Shown here: in pieces, positions 7,349 through 15,414 of the stretch
Numbering within the stretch: the first letter of the stretch is position 1
How the letters are laid out: every line of letters starts with the position of its first letter
Assembly (NCBI GenBank): GCA_002368175.1
Contig: AP018173.1
Span: 1 to 64,000, forward strand
From: Calothrix sp. NIES-2098
GTDB lineage: Bacteria; Cyanobacteriota; Cyanobacteriia; Cyanobacteriales; Nostocaceae
Reading direction: 5' to 3'
Length of the DNA stretch: 64,000 nt
Notes under the pieces: generated by a model
What the model was told of the DNA's origin: nothing
Database searches by the model: none
Seen by the model: the letters and a program-made list of their open reading frames with translations, nothing else
Translations under genes and position numbers: made by a program

Positions 7349-7386
7349 TTAGATGGATATCTAACACAAATTAGATGGTCATCTAA
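7349..7386. promoter_or_regulatory. Pair of TTAGATG-type palindromes
   Basis: TTAGATGGATATCTAA (7349-7364) and TTAGATGGTCATCTAA (7371-7386) share their outer arms and start 22 bp apart, about two helical turns. They look like a paired operator, presumably upstream of the minus-strand gene starting at 7274 or controlling an unseen transcript. Confidence 0.45.
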
Positions 7387-7928
7387 AAAAATAATAATAG
7401 GTCTATGTGAAAAAAATGTATCTAGAAATAGCTTGCGAGTTTCACACCCACATTGCGCCAAATCTCGCCAAAATTTCAAATAGCTATACCTACTCTACAC
7501 CGTTGGCGAGTTTTGGCGCGGTTTAATGGTTGGCTTTTCTTAGTGCTATTCGTCTTACAGGATGAGTAATACTACACAACCTAAAAGCCGACCCTATCAT
7601 TTTCAGAGATTGTCAACCTAATAATAACGGAAATTCTTACTTATACATAAAATGTGTTAAATATCATCTATCTAAAGATAGGTACATCTTTAGCTAAAAA
7701 TTGGCATTAGTTGATGAAGAATTAACTAAGACATAATTTTCAAATAGATTATTGAAACTAAAACCCTGATCAATCAAGTGTTTTACTTAATAATTTCATT
7801 CTAATTTCGTATTTTCAATATTTAGTAGACTCACAGTGGATAGTTCAGATATCAGGAAATATATTGAATTTATTGGTGTATTAGCCAAAGTTTTTTTTGC
7901 CAACTTCTCATTTTTCAAAAGGTAAAGA
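7387..7928. other. A+T-rich gene-free region
   Basis: About 540 bp without a credible gene. An imperfect repeat ATCTATCTAAAGATAGGTAC near 7669-7688 echoes the ATCTAA arms at 7349-7386. I see no RNA gene. Confidence 0.3.
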
Positions 7929-8195
7929 ATGATTTCTGAAATATCTTTGCTCTTCCCCACTTTTTATAGATTGTTAAATACTTTAGCTATAGCTAATAGC
8001 TTCAGGTTACAATCAAAAACAAAGAACGACCTAGAAATAAATAAGTCTGAAAATCAAGGAAAAAAGATAGTTCATAATGCTGATCAAGAAATAATCGACG
8101 ACCCAGGCTCTGAAGCTATCTTTTTTGGATGGACAGATGATTTTTTTCTTGTAAACTTTGATTATAAACTCATTCCAATAAATAAAAATGATTGA
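7929..8195 (+). CDS. Small hypothetical protein
   Basis: 88 residues, with AGGTAA four bases before the ATG. The N-terminus is moderately hydrophobic (ISLLFPTFYRLLNTLAIANS), and the C-terminus is acidic and aromatic (IFFGWTDDFFLVNFDYKLIPI). No family recognised. It is the last gene before the first CRISPR leader. Confidence 0.4.
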   Translation: MISEISLLFPTFYRLLNTLAIANSFRLQSKTKNDLEINKSENQGKKIVHNADQEIIDDPGSEAIFFGWTDDFFLVNFDYKLIPINKND

Positions 8196-8620
8196 ACGTA
8201 ATTGGCATAATCAAAAACTTATGGATTACTGTCTTTACAATATTCAATCACTACGTTTTCAACTTGGTAATAAGTTGAATTTGAATTAACAACTACTTAA
8301 AAAAGGGATGTAGTATTGGCTAGACCAATGCAAGATATATCAATCTTTGGCGGTTGATACAGTGTCCATTTAGATAATCTTCATAATTTTGGCTGACTTG
8401 ATTGTCACTTTGAATACTTCCCATCCTTTCCAAGCGAGTAAGCAAAAAGTAAAAAAAATTTCTTCGTAATGCTGGAATCGGGTGTAGTGAGTTATTTTCA
8501 GAGCCATTACCTCGCAACACTTCCTGGGCGGTCGCACCTGTGTATCAATAATTTGCAGTAATAATATTAACTTATTTATTAAGTTCTTGACAGATTTAAG
8601 TATTGTATTTTACTTTTAAG

Positions 8621-8829
8621 CCTAAGTGTTGAGTCTCATCGACACCACTAAGCCGAACCTTGAAAACCTCATAACTTCGTTGACTGGTGTCGATTGCTTA
8701 CACAGTAAAGTTTCCAAGCTGTGAAGAGTTAAATTTATTGACAATTTTCAGTATTTGTTGACACTAATAAAACTGGTGTCGAATTGGGTATCTGAAATCT
8801 TTGCTCAGTAAGCTTTCTAGAAGTGAACT
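8621..8829 (+). promoter_or_regulatory. CRISPR leader 1
   Basis: A non-coding A+T-rich block ends exactly at the first repeat. From about 8637 it matches 14677-14869 with roughly eight substitutions in 193 bp, so it is a duplicated leader. It contains TCGACACCA (8639) and two inverted copies TGGTGTCGA (8685, 8774), candidates for binding by host factors during spacer acquisition. Degenerate repeats at the far end of the array confirm that this side is the leader. Confidence 0.8.
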
Positions 8830-9451
8830 CTTGCCGATCACATTGCCCCGCAAGGGGATGGAAACTTTGAAGATCAAAACCTTTAGGAAACCGCGTTTTC
8901 CTTGCCGATCACATTGCCCCGCAAGGGGATGGAAACCAGAGACTCGTGCTTCACTCCAAACACCTTGAATATTTGCTTGCCGATCACATTGCCCCGCAAG
9001 GGGATGGAAACCAGAGACTCGTGCTTCACTCCAAACACCTTGAATATTTGCTTGCCGATCACATTGCCCCGCAAGGGGATGGAAACGCTGGGGACACACC
9101 TTGTGCAGCTGCTCCGGCACTTCTTGCCGATCACATTGCCCCGCAAGGGGATGGAAACCAGCTATGCTTTGTCCTATCAAAACAAAAACAAAAACAAAAC
9201 TTGCCGATCACATTGCCCCGCAAGGGGATGGAAACTTCTTCTATTGTTCCCTTGGCATTAATCACATTAACTTGCCGATCACATCGCCCCGTAAGGGGAT
9301 GGAAACAGGAGAATCTCAGCCACAAGCTTATCGACCTCCCAAGCTTTCCGACCACATCACCCCGCAAGGGGATGGAAACCCGAAACCGTCTCGCTTGGCT
9401 TGGATCATCGCAAGACTTTCCAATCGCATTACCCCGCAAGGGGATGAGAAC
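8830..9451 (+). CRISPR. CRISPR array 1, nine repeats and eight spacers
   Basis: 36-bp repeats begin at 8830, 8901, 8976, 9051, 9123, 9200, 9271, 9344 and 9416. The consensus starts CTTGCCGATCAC, has the hairpin CCCCGCAAGGGG and ends ATGGAAAC, the usual cyanobacterial 5' handle, so transcription is on the plus strand. Spacers are 35-41 bp. Spacers 2 and 3 (8937-8975 and 9012-9050) are identical. The last three repeats are degenerate, and the final one ends GATGAGAAC. No cas genes are in the window, so processing must be in trans. Confidence 0.97.
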
Positions 9452-9613
9452 TCTTAACTAAATATGCCTTAGCGAGCAACTACAGCAAGTCTACAAGCTG
9501 TATACAGGATGCACACATTTACCAAACTAAAGCTTAGTACCAGCTTCACAGATTGCGATCGCGTGGAGCGCAGTGCCAGAGGCAATCACAGTTCATCACA
9601 TTCAGCCGATCGC

Positions 9614-9762
9614 CTAAGCAATAGGTTTCTTACTATATTTCTCAAATAAATCATTTAGAGCCTCAGCGAGTAAGGCTTGTACAGTTGTATCTTGCTCCAA
9701 AACCAGTTGTCTCAATTGTTTTAATACTGCTGGGTCAAAATGTCCGGCGACCGCCCCCTAGT
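9614..9762 (-). pseudogene. C-terminal remnant of a ribbon-helix-helix-type protein
   Basis: The minus strand reads GHFDPAVLKQLRQLVLEQD, then a helix rich in A, L and E, and ends KKPIA before the stop at 9614-9616. This resembles the DNA-binding end of small partition or antitoxin proteins in cyanobacteria (FDPAxxKQLRxL...VQALLAEALN). No start codon or upstream half is present; the frame is lost just before the parA promoter. It is probably debris of an older partition or antitoxin gene. Confidence 0.5.
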
Positions 9763-9774
9763 CAAAAGACTAAT

Positions 9775-9816
9775 TTTCTGTAAATGTATAAACACGATTT
9801 CCTTTATTTACAGAAA
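9775..9816. promoter_or_regulatory. TTTCTGTAAA inverted-repeat operator of the parA cassette
   Basis: TTTCTGTAAA (9775-9784) and TTTACAGAAA (9807-9816) are exact inverted copies, and the right arm overlaps the parA ATG. A third copy, TTTACAGAAA, lies at 10711-10720 just after the ribbon-helix-helix gene. The arrangement fits autoregulation and a flanking centromere bound by the RHH partner. Confidence 0.6.
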
Positions 9817-10448
9817 TGATTATTTCAGTACAGAACCAAAAAGGGGGCGTGGGCAAGACAACGTTGGCAATTCACATCAGTCATGGGCTGGTGTTGAAAG
9901 GTCATAGTGTATTGCTGGTGGATGCAGATCCGCAAGGTTCATCAAGAGATTGGGCAGCGGCACGGGGAGAAAAACCGCCATTTCCAGTAGTAGGATTAGA
10001 CCGCCCTACCATTCACCGTGATTTACCAGCCCTGGCTAAAGATTATGACGATGTAGTGATAGACGGGCCACCGCGAGTCTCTGATTTAGCGCGAAGTGCA
10101 ATTATTGCCGCAGATGTGGTTGTGATTCCCATTCAGCCCAGCCCTTATGATATCTGGGCAGCAGATGAAGTTATCAAACTCATCAAAGAAGCTTCTGTAT
10201 TTAAAGAAAACATTAAAGCCGTATTTGTAATTAATCGTAAAATAGTAAATACGGCAATTGGACGGGATGTAGTTGAAGCACTTGAGCAGTACCCCTTTTC
10301 AGTATTGAAGTCAGCTATCAGCCAGCGAGTTGTGTTTGCAGAATCGGCAGCAACAGGTAATACGGTTCTTGAAGTTGACAAGAATGGTTCTGCTGCCAAG
10401 GAAGTGAAAGCGCTAGTTAATGAGTTGTTGAAGCTGGGGGTTGAATAG
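9816..10448 (+). CDS. parA: ParA-type partition ATPase (small, type Ib/ParF-like)
   Basis: 210 residues. The deviant Walker A KGGVGKTT is at 9-16, the A' motif VLLVDADPQGS at about 33-43 and Walker B DDVVIDGPPR near 77-86. The short length and absence of an N-terminal helix-turn-helix fit the ParF/type Ib group, which pairs with a small ribbon-helix-helix protein rather than ParB. That partner follows at once (10449). The ATPase would dynamically coat the nucleoid and segregate the replicon. An inverted-repeat operator overlaps the start. Confidence 0.9.
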   Translation: MIISVQNQKGGVGKTTLAIHISHGLVLKGHSVLLVDADPQGSSRDWAAARGEKPPFPVVGLDRPTIHRDLPALAKDYDDVVIDGPPRVSDLARSAIIAADVVVIPIQPSPYDIWAADEVIKLIKEASVFKENIKAVFVINRKIVNTAIGRDVVEALEQYPFSVLKSAISQRVVFAESAATGNTVLEVDKNGSAAKEVKALVNELLKLGVE

Positions 10449-10703
10449 ATGTCAGCGAAGAAGGTGAATTTTGGTAAAAAACCTGAAGCACGAGAATCTG
10501 TAGATTTAGAGCAATGGGTTAGCGATCGCGAGTCTTTAGTATCCCAACCGGAGCAAGCGCAACCTGAAAAGATGAAGCGTTTAACCTTGGATATCCCTGA
10601 ATCACTGCACAAAGCAATTAAACGTCAAGCAGTGGATGCAGGGGTAACAATGGCTGATCTGTTGCGAGACTTGCTAGAGCAGCACTATGGAACTAAACAG
10701 TAA
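10449..10703 (+). CDS. Ribbon-helix-helix centromere-binding partner of ParA
   Basis: 84 residues; it begins immediately after the parA stop, so it is co-translated. A flexible acidic N-terminus (about 1-40) precedes KRLTLDIPESLHKAIKRQAVDAG, then MADLLRDLLEQHY, the strand-helix-helix of RHH proteins such as ParG. Family knowledge predicts that it binds repeats at the operator or centromere, stimulates ParA and represses the operon. TTTACAGAAA sites on both sides of the operon are its likely targets. Confidence 0.8.
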   Translation: MSAKKVNFGKKPEARESVDLEQWVSDRESLVSQPEQAQPEKMKRLTLDIPESLHKAIKRQAVDAGVTMADLLRDLLEQHYGTKQ

Positions 10704-10812
10704 AAACGTATTTACAGAAATACTGAAGTGAGGAGGGAGGCGATCTCACCTGCGGAATCTGGGGTCTAAGTCAACAAATAAAATTTTCATAGCTTAGTTT
10801 GGTATTTTGTCC

Positions 10813-10839
10813 AATTGTCCAGTTAACTAGTTGACAATT
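10813..10839. promoter_or_regulatory. AATTGTC/GACAATT inverted repeat
   Basis: AATTGTC at 10813-10819 and GACAATT at 10833-10839 flank a partly symmetric centre (TTAACTAG). The site lies 60 bp before the RNase H gene and may be its operator. Confidence 0.4.
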
Positions 10840-10899
10840 ACTTATAAACTCTTTTGTAATTTGAATTAAACCGCTATTAAATAAAATTTTTATAAAACT

Positions 10900-11838
10900 A
10901 TGAATAAAAGAAAGAAGCACGTTGATGATGAACACTTCTGCCGAATTTATTTTGATGGTGCTACTCAACTAACTAATCCAGGTGAAGCTGCTTGTGGAGC
11001 AGTTCTTGAGAGTCCTGATGGAGAGTCCATTAACATAAGTAAAGCTTTAGGTTGGCAAACTAATAACTATGCTGAATACTCTGGGTTAATAATTGGTTGT
11101 GAAAAGGCTTTAGAACTAGGTTATAAGGGTGTTTCTATTAAAGGTGATTCTCAACTAGTTGTTAACCAAATTAATGGCTATTATCAGGTGAGGTCAGAAA
11201 GCTTACAACTACTTCACAAGCAAGCACTTAGCCTGCTACATCAATTTGATTTTTATGTCGTTAAATGGATTCCCCGCCATGAAAACGAGCAAGCAGACGC
11301 AGTTGCAGGTTCAGCTTTATTACCTATACAGCATCAAACGTTAGTGCTACGTGATAATTTTCCTGCGGAATTGCCTATAGTATCTCCTCGAAAAGGTTTA
11401 GAAGAGCAAATCCAGAAGTTGCTTACAAAGGGCGAAAATGCACAGTTGTACGATTACCTCAACATTAAATCAGGACGGGATGAATTTAGCTCAAAGCGTC
11501 TAACCGCTTTAGTGAAATTGCTTCCTGAAGAAGTGAAGGAAGCGCTCGCATCTCAACTCAAAGAGGGAGAAGATGAAGAGTTTTTAGGTATTTGTTATCG
11601 TTGGTACTTGCGTGGACTTCCCGTACAGTTTGCATTAAGGAAGGCGCGTGTGGATTTGGAAGCACGTAATTCGTTTAATAGTTCACCTGCAAGCATTCCA
11701 AGCTCCAGAGAACAACAAACCGAAACCGTTTCTTACTTTTGTCTTAACTGCGGTCGAGAGTGGTCTGAACTTGTTAAACGAGACTCCTTTATAGGAAGAG
11801 TTACCTGTTTAGACTGCGATTCTGGTAATGTCATTTGA
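10900..11838 (+). CDS. RNase HI-domain protein with C-terminal zinc ribbon
   Basis: 312 residues. The N-terminal 140 residues form a type-1 RNase H domain of the non-classical bacterial/archaeal type: D19 in YFDGAT, E59 in NYAEYSG, D83 in KGDSQL and D133 in ENEQADAVAG are the four metal-binding acidic residues. RNase H cleaves the RNA strand of RNA-DNA hybrids. A helical middle (about 170-250) is followed by CLNCGREW...CLDCDSGN, a four-cysteine zinc ribbon. The fusion might target R-loops or replication primers on this replicon. A possible operator lies upstream. Domain identity is clear; the physiological role is inferred. Confidence 0.85.
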   Translation: MNKRKKHVDDEHFCRIYFDGATQLTNPGEAACGAVLESPDGESINISKALGWQTNNYAEYSGLIIGCEKALELGYKGVSIKGDSQLVVNQINGYYQVRSESLQLLHKQALSLLHQFDFYVVKWIPRHENEQADAVAGSALLPIQHQTLVLRDNFPAELPIVSPRKGLEEQIQKLLTKGENAQLYDYLNIKSGRDEFSSKRLTALVKLLPEEVKEALASQLKEGEDEEFLGICYRWYLRGLPVQFALRKARVDLEARNSFNSSPASIPSSREQQTETVSYFCLNCGREWSELVKRDSFIGRVTCLDCDSGNVI

Positions 11839-11914
11839 GCGTTACAATATTGGCTGACATAATAGATAGTTAAGATTTTTCAACAGGGTGTTACCCGTAT
11901 TTATGATTAGATAT

Positions 11915-12427
11915 TTATAATTCTCTTTTTGCTTTTCTTGATAAATATTTTGTGTAGCATTCGGTGTTTTTCTTGAATTTTACGGGTAATAATCGATTTT
12001 TATTTTTCATCACTCTCACAACTTCATCTATTTTTAGCTGGTAAAATTCTTTTGATATACTTATCGGACATTCTTTTATATTGCCAAAATATAGAATAGG
12101 TCTTTTCTTATTAGTAAGTAGATATTCGTGTAGATGTCTCTCAAGATATTCTGCGCTTCCACATGAGTCTAATTGAAATATTTTAAAATTTTCATCTACC
12201 TGCTTGACTATATGCTGCTTAATATCTGAAATGTTGTACTTTTCTATGTGTTGATTGCTGGGATTTGTGTAAATATCGTTATATGTGATGTTTTGAAATT
12301 TTAAATAAGATATTTGTATGAGGTCTAGCCATTGTATAATTCTACGCTCTGGTGCTGTTGACACTCCTATTTTAGTTACAATTTCACTGCTCTCTGTTTC
12401 ACACTCAATTAAATAGATATAGCTCAT
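11915..12427 (-). CDS. GIY-YIG-like (T5orf172/MUG113-type) protein
   Basis: 170 residues from the ATG at 12427, which has GGGCGG upstream; a longer start at 12466 is less convincing. The N-terminus YIYLIECETE...TKIGVSTAPERRIIQWL matches the YIYL...KIGxSxxPxxR core of T5orf172/MUG113 relatives of GIY-YIG nucleases. The later EYLERHLHEYL carries a glutamate typical of the fold. A DNA nuclease or DNA-binding role is likely, but not proven. The gene is A+T-rich and lies immediately downstream of a secreted nuclease gene on the same strand. Confidence 0.6.
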   Translation of the reverse strand: MSYIYLIECETESSEIVTKIGVSTAPERRIIQWLDLIQISYLKFQNITYNDIYTNPSNQHIEKYNISDIKQHIVKQVDENFKIFQLDSCGSAEYLERHLHEYLLTNKKRPILYFGNIKECPISISKEFYQLKIDEVVRVMKNKNRLLPVKFKKNTECYTKYLSRKAKREL

Positions 12428-12473
12428 GTTACCGCCCTTAGTGAAATACCAGCATTGTCTACCCATCTAAGCT

Positions 12474-13163
12474 TTATCGCTCGCATCCTATGCCGTCCTT
12501 ATCTCTATCAAATTTATGTGGATCAGGTTGGTTGACTCTGAATCGACGATACGGAATATCTTTGCAATCTAAATCCGGCGAATTAGGTGAAAGACAGAAG
12601 TCAGGATATGAAGGATCGCATTGTTGCTGTTGCTGTGGCTGGGACACTACTGGTTGAGTAGTAGTCCCCTTGCCTTGCCTAAAAATCCAAGGCATAACTG
12701 GCTTGGTTTGGTTCCAGAAGCCTAGGTTTTGCTGTTTGGCAGTAGCTTCAGCCTTGAGAAATTGGTCTTTAGTGCTGGCACATCCTTTTAAATACTGCCT
12801 GTAAACTACTGCCTGCCCTTCCTGAACCATATTGAGATTAATAGAGCGATCGCCTACATAAACCTCAGCCACAACTCGCTTGTATTTGTCTCGGTCAACT
12901 TGCCTGACTTTGATGGACTGACCTGCTGGCAGTAATTGCTTGAGTCGGGCTGCTGACTGCTGCCCCCAAGGTTGTTGTTTTAGTTCGGGAGCATCGATAC
13001 ACGCTAACCGGATAGTTACGGCTTGTCCTTGCTGGTTCCGTGCGCGTAATGTATCGCCATCTCCAACACTAACTACGGTCATAGCAGGTAAGTTGGTTTG
13101 AGCCACGGATGGAAGCCCAGAGATAAGCATTGCGGCTATTGCAAGGACGGCAGTCTTATTCAT
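12474..13163 (-). CDS. Secreted thermonuclease-like protein with Excalibur domain
   Basis: 229 residues. Residues 1-21 are a signal peptide ending SVAQ. The staphylococcal-nuclease OB-fold follows: VVSVGDGDTL, IRLACIDAPE, DRDKYKRVVAEVYV, then LNMVQEGQAVVYRQY and GFWNQTKPVMPW. The C-terminal 45 residues carry CDPSYPDFC...DLDCKDI...DPHKFDRDKDGIGCE, the calcium-binding Excalibur motif. It should be an exported Ca2+-dependent nuclease acting on DNA or RNA in the periplasm or outside, for example on extracellular DNA. A polyglutamine linker separates the domains. Confidence 0.9.
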   Translation of the reverse strand: MNKTAVLAIAAMLISGLPSVAQTNLPAMTVVSVGDGDTLRARNQQGQAVTIRLACIDAPELKQQPWGQQSAARLKQLLPAGQSIKVRQVDRDKYKRVVAEVYVGDRSINLNMVQEGQAVVYRQYLKGCASTKDQFLKAEATAKQQNLGFWNQTKPVMPWIFRQGKGTTTQPVVSQPQQQQQCDPSYPDFCLSPNSPDLDCKDIPYRRFRVNQPDPHKFDRDKDGIGCER

Positions 13164-13461
13164 GGTTAAGTGAATAAATGTATTAGCTGGTAATAAAATT
13201 AACTTGTTATCGCTTTAACCGTCCGTGATATAGATCAATTAGACGACTAGCACAGTTGCAGGTGAAAGCATTGGCAGAACGCCCGAATACCTTACAATCC
13301 CTTTTTTACTGCTATCTGTCGCAGATTTTTTACTATCTGATATTCATGTTGCACTTTGTACTGTTGTAAACCAAGCGCAAGTTGTGCTTTTTGACAATCT
13401 TTCATCCTAAATCTACTTGGTCTATAGTCTTAATCTGTCAGCACGCAACAAGACTGGATTT

Positions 13462-14436
13462 ATGGTTCGAGAGCTTGAAAGAAAACGCCAGAGTGCAAAG
13501 TTTCCGGAAACTGCCCCCGCAGCTAATCCTGTATTTTTCAGGACTTATAGCCGCCGCAATCCGGCTGGTTTGAAAGAAACTTGGGATGAAGTATGCGATC
13601 GCATACTTGTTGGCTTAGTCAAACTGGGGAAACTCAGCCATGAAGAAGCAGCCATCTTAGACAAGATGCAGCATCAGATGAAAGCCTTACCCAGTGGGCG
13701 CTGGTTATGGGTTGGTGGCACAGATTGGATAGCCAAGCCGAAAAACTTTTCTGGGGCTTACAATTGCACTTCCACCAACCTGCAAGACTGGAAAGCCTTT
13801 GGGTTAATGATGGATTTAGCTATGAGGGGTTGTGGTACTGGAGCCACCATTGAACCAAGATATATTAATCAACTACCCCCAATCCGCAATCTCCTGAATA
13901 TAAATGTACAGGGTGAAATTAGTGCTACTCCCAAAGAACAGCTTCGGGAGTATACGGAAATTTCTATAAAGGGTAATCAAGTTACTATCCACGTTGGCGA
14001 TAGCCGCGAAAGTTGGGTGGAATCATATCAAACCCTATTAGAACTTTCTACAGATGAGAGATTTAGTGGAGAACTTCAGGTATTTGTTGATATTAGTGAT
14101 ATTCGCCAAGCCAGAGAAACTGTAATGCTAATAAACAACCAGAGTCAGCCTGAGAGCCTGAGAAACCACCAGGCTGACTCTAAGTTAGACAAACTAGAAG
14201 GATGTGAACAAAAGATGAGACAGGAATCGCCATCTAATATCCAATCCCATTCACAGAGTAAACCACTGGAGACACAACGAACAACCGTAGGGGAATCACT
14301 GAATACAAAAGTTTTAAAACCCATCAGTAAAAAGAATTCTTGGCTTTGGCAGTTCAGGCAGAAATGCCGATTTTGGCACCCAATAGTTGCTGTTATAGCT
14401 ACAATAATTGGAATTCTGATCCAGTTATTAATGTAA
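13462..14436 (+). CDS. Truncated NrdJ-type ribonucleotide reductase N-terminus fused to a membrane tail
   Basis: 324 residues from the ATG at 13462. Residues 1 to about 222 match the N-terminal part of adenosylcobalamin-dependent ribonucleoside-triphosphate reductase (FRTYSRR...ETWDEVCDR...MKALPSGRWLWVGGTDW...YNCTSTNL...GCGTGA...VGDSRESWVESYQTLLEL). The remaining barrel, radical-site cysteines and C-terminal pair are absent, so it cannot be an active reductase. Homology stops just before a 12-bp hairpin at 14141-14181. An unrelated polar linker follows, and the last 20 residues are hydrophobic (VAVIATIIGILIQLL). It is either a remnant or a domesticated sensor/decoy. Confidence 0.7.
   Translation: MVRELERKRQSAKFPETAPAANPVFFRTYSRRNPAGLKETWDEVCDRILVGLVKLGKLSHEEAAILDKMQHQMKALPSGRWLWVGGTDWIAKPKNFSGAYNCTSTNLQDWKAFGLMMDLAMRGCGTGATIEPRYINQLPPIRNLLNINVQGEISATPKEQLREYTEISIKGNQVTIHVGDSRESWVESYQTLLELSTDERFSGELQVFVDISDIRQARETVMLINNQSQPESLRNHQADSKLDKLEGCEQKMRQESPSNIQSHSQSKPLETQRTTVGESLNTKVLKPISKKNSWLWQFRQKCRFWHPIVAVIATIIGILIQLLM
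14141..14181. other. 12-bp stem hairpin at the NrdJ homology breakpoint
   Basis: AGAGTCAGCCTG (14141-14152) and CAGGCTGACTCT (14170-14181) are perfect inverted copies with a 17-base loop. They lie inside the reading frame, where reductase similarity ends. No T-run follows, so it is not an obvious terminator; a recombination scar or mobile-element end is possible. Confidence 0.6.
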
Positions 14437-14464
14437 TTAAAAGTACTTGGTAGCAAATTCACTA

Positions 14465-14496
14465 CGAGAGCAAAACTGCTCTCGGTAGCATTTTTT
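14465..14496 (+). terminator. Rho-independent terminator
   Basis: CGAGAGCA pairs with TGCTCTCG across AAAC and is followed by a six-T run. It lies 29 bp after the stop of the NrdJ-derived gene and insulates it from CRISPR leader 2. Confidence 0.85.
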
Positions 14497-14660
14497 AAGT
14501 CTCTAACTAGCATTAGCGGCTTAAAAAATTCCAGAACTGCTTACCTGAAGAGGTTTTGCTTCGATGTCGGGATAATTATATTTCCCGACATCTCCTCCAC
14601 AAGCATTAACTTTTCTGTCCAACAGTTGACAGTTTTAAGTAGCATCTTTTACCCTTTACC

Positions 14661-14869
14661 CTAGTGTGTTGCATTCCATCGACACCACTAGCCCGAACCT
14701 TGAAAACCGCATAACTTCGTTGACTGGTGTCGATTGCTTACACAGTAAAGTTTCCAAGCTGTGAACAGTTAAATTTATTGACAATTTTCAGTACTTGTTG
14801 ACACTAATAAAAGTGGTGTCGAATTGGGTATCTGAAATCCTTGCTCAGTAAGATTTCTAAAAGTGAACT
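14661..14869 (+). promoter_or_regulatory. CRISPR leader 2
   Basis: This block is almost the same as 8621-8829 (about eight differences over the 193 bp before the array), including the TCGACACCA and TGGTGTCGA elements. It ends at the first repeat at 14870. The two leaders lie 6,040 bp apart in the same orientation, so homologous recombination could delete or amplify the segment between them. Confidence 0.8.
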
Positions 14870-15332
14870 CTTTCCGATCACATTGCCCCGCAAGGGGATG
14901 GAAACAAGGTGAAGAAGTCGAATCCGAATTCTCCTCGGAAGCTTTCCATAACCACTTCCCCTAACGGGGATGGAAACATATTATTCTGGGGGTTAACCAG
15001 CAAGTTATAGTCACTTTCCTAAACAACTACCCCTTACGGGGATGGAAACAAAAAATAATCATAGGGAATGTATCATTTATACTTCTTTCCTAAACAACTA
15101 CCCCTTACGGGGATGGAAACCAGTAGATCCAGCTTGTTTGCTTGTGGAATAGGTTGACTTTCCTAAACAACTACCCCTAACGGGGATGGAAACCCTATGG
15201 TTATAAACATAGCTTCTGGTTTTCCTTTCCGATCACATCGCCCCGAAAGGGGATGGAAACACGCTTCCGCCGAGCGTATCTACACGATCCGCGAGACTTT
15301 CCAAACACATTGCCCCGCAAGGGGATTAAATA
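14870..15332 (+). CRISPR. CRISPR array 2, seven repeats of two sequence types
   Basis: 36-bp repeats begin at 14870, 14942, 15014, 15085, 15158, 15225 and 15297, with six spacers of 31-37 bp. Repeats 1, 6 and 7 belong to the array-1 type (CCGATCACAT...GCCCCG). Repeats 3, 4 and 5 carry a different left half, CTTTCCTAAACAACTACC, with stem CCCCTTACGGGG or CCCCTAACGGGG; repeat 2 is an intermediate. All keep the GGGGATGGAAAC end except the last, which ends GGGGATTAAATA. The array is therefore a mosaic. No cas genes are nearby. Confidence 0.95.
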
Positions 15333-15414
15333 AACGACAATTCACACTGAAAAAAAACCTACCAACCACTTAAGGCTGATAGGGTTATAGCGTTCTCGCT
15401 GATCAAGCTAGCCT

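Noticed and set aside
7297..7479. 60-codon minus-strand ORF
   Set aside because: It covers the TTAGATG palindromes and has no start signal or domain.
8320..8520. 66-codon minus-strand ORF before CRISPR leader 1
   Set aside because: No family features or ribosome-binding site; lies in otherwise gene-free DNA.
8764..9461. Several overlapping ORFs of 87-171 codons with internal repeats
   Set aside because: They are translations of the CRISPR repeats and spacers on both strands, not genes.
14141..14181. Terminator call for the strong hairpin
   Set aside because: There is no T-run after the stem, and a convincing terminator exists at 14465-14496.
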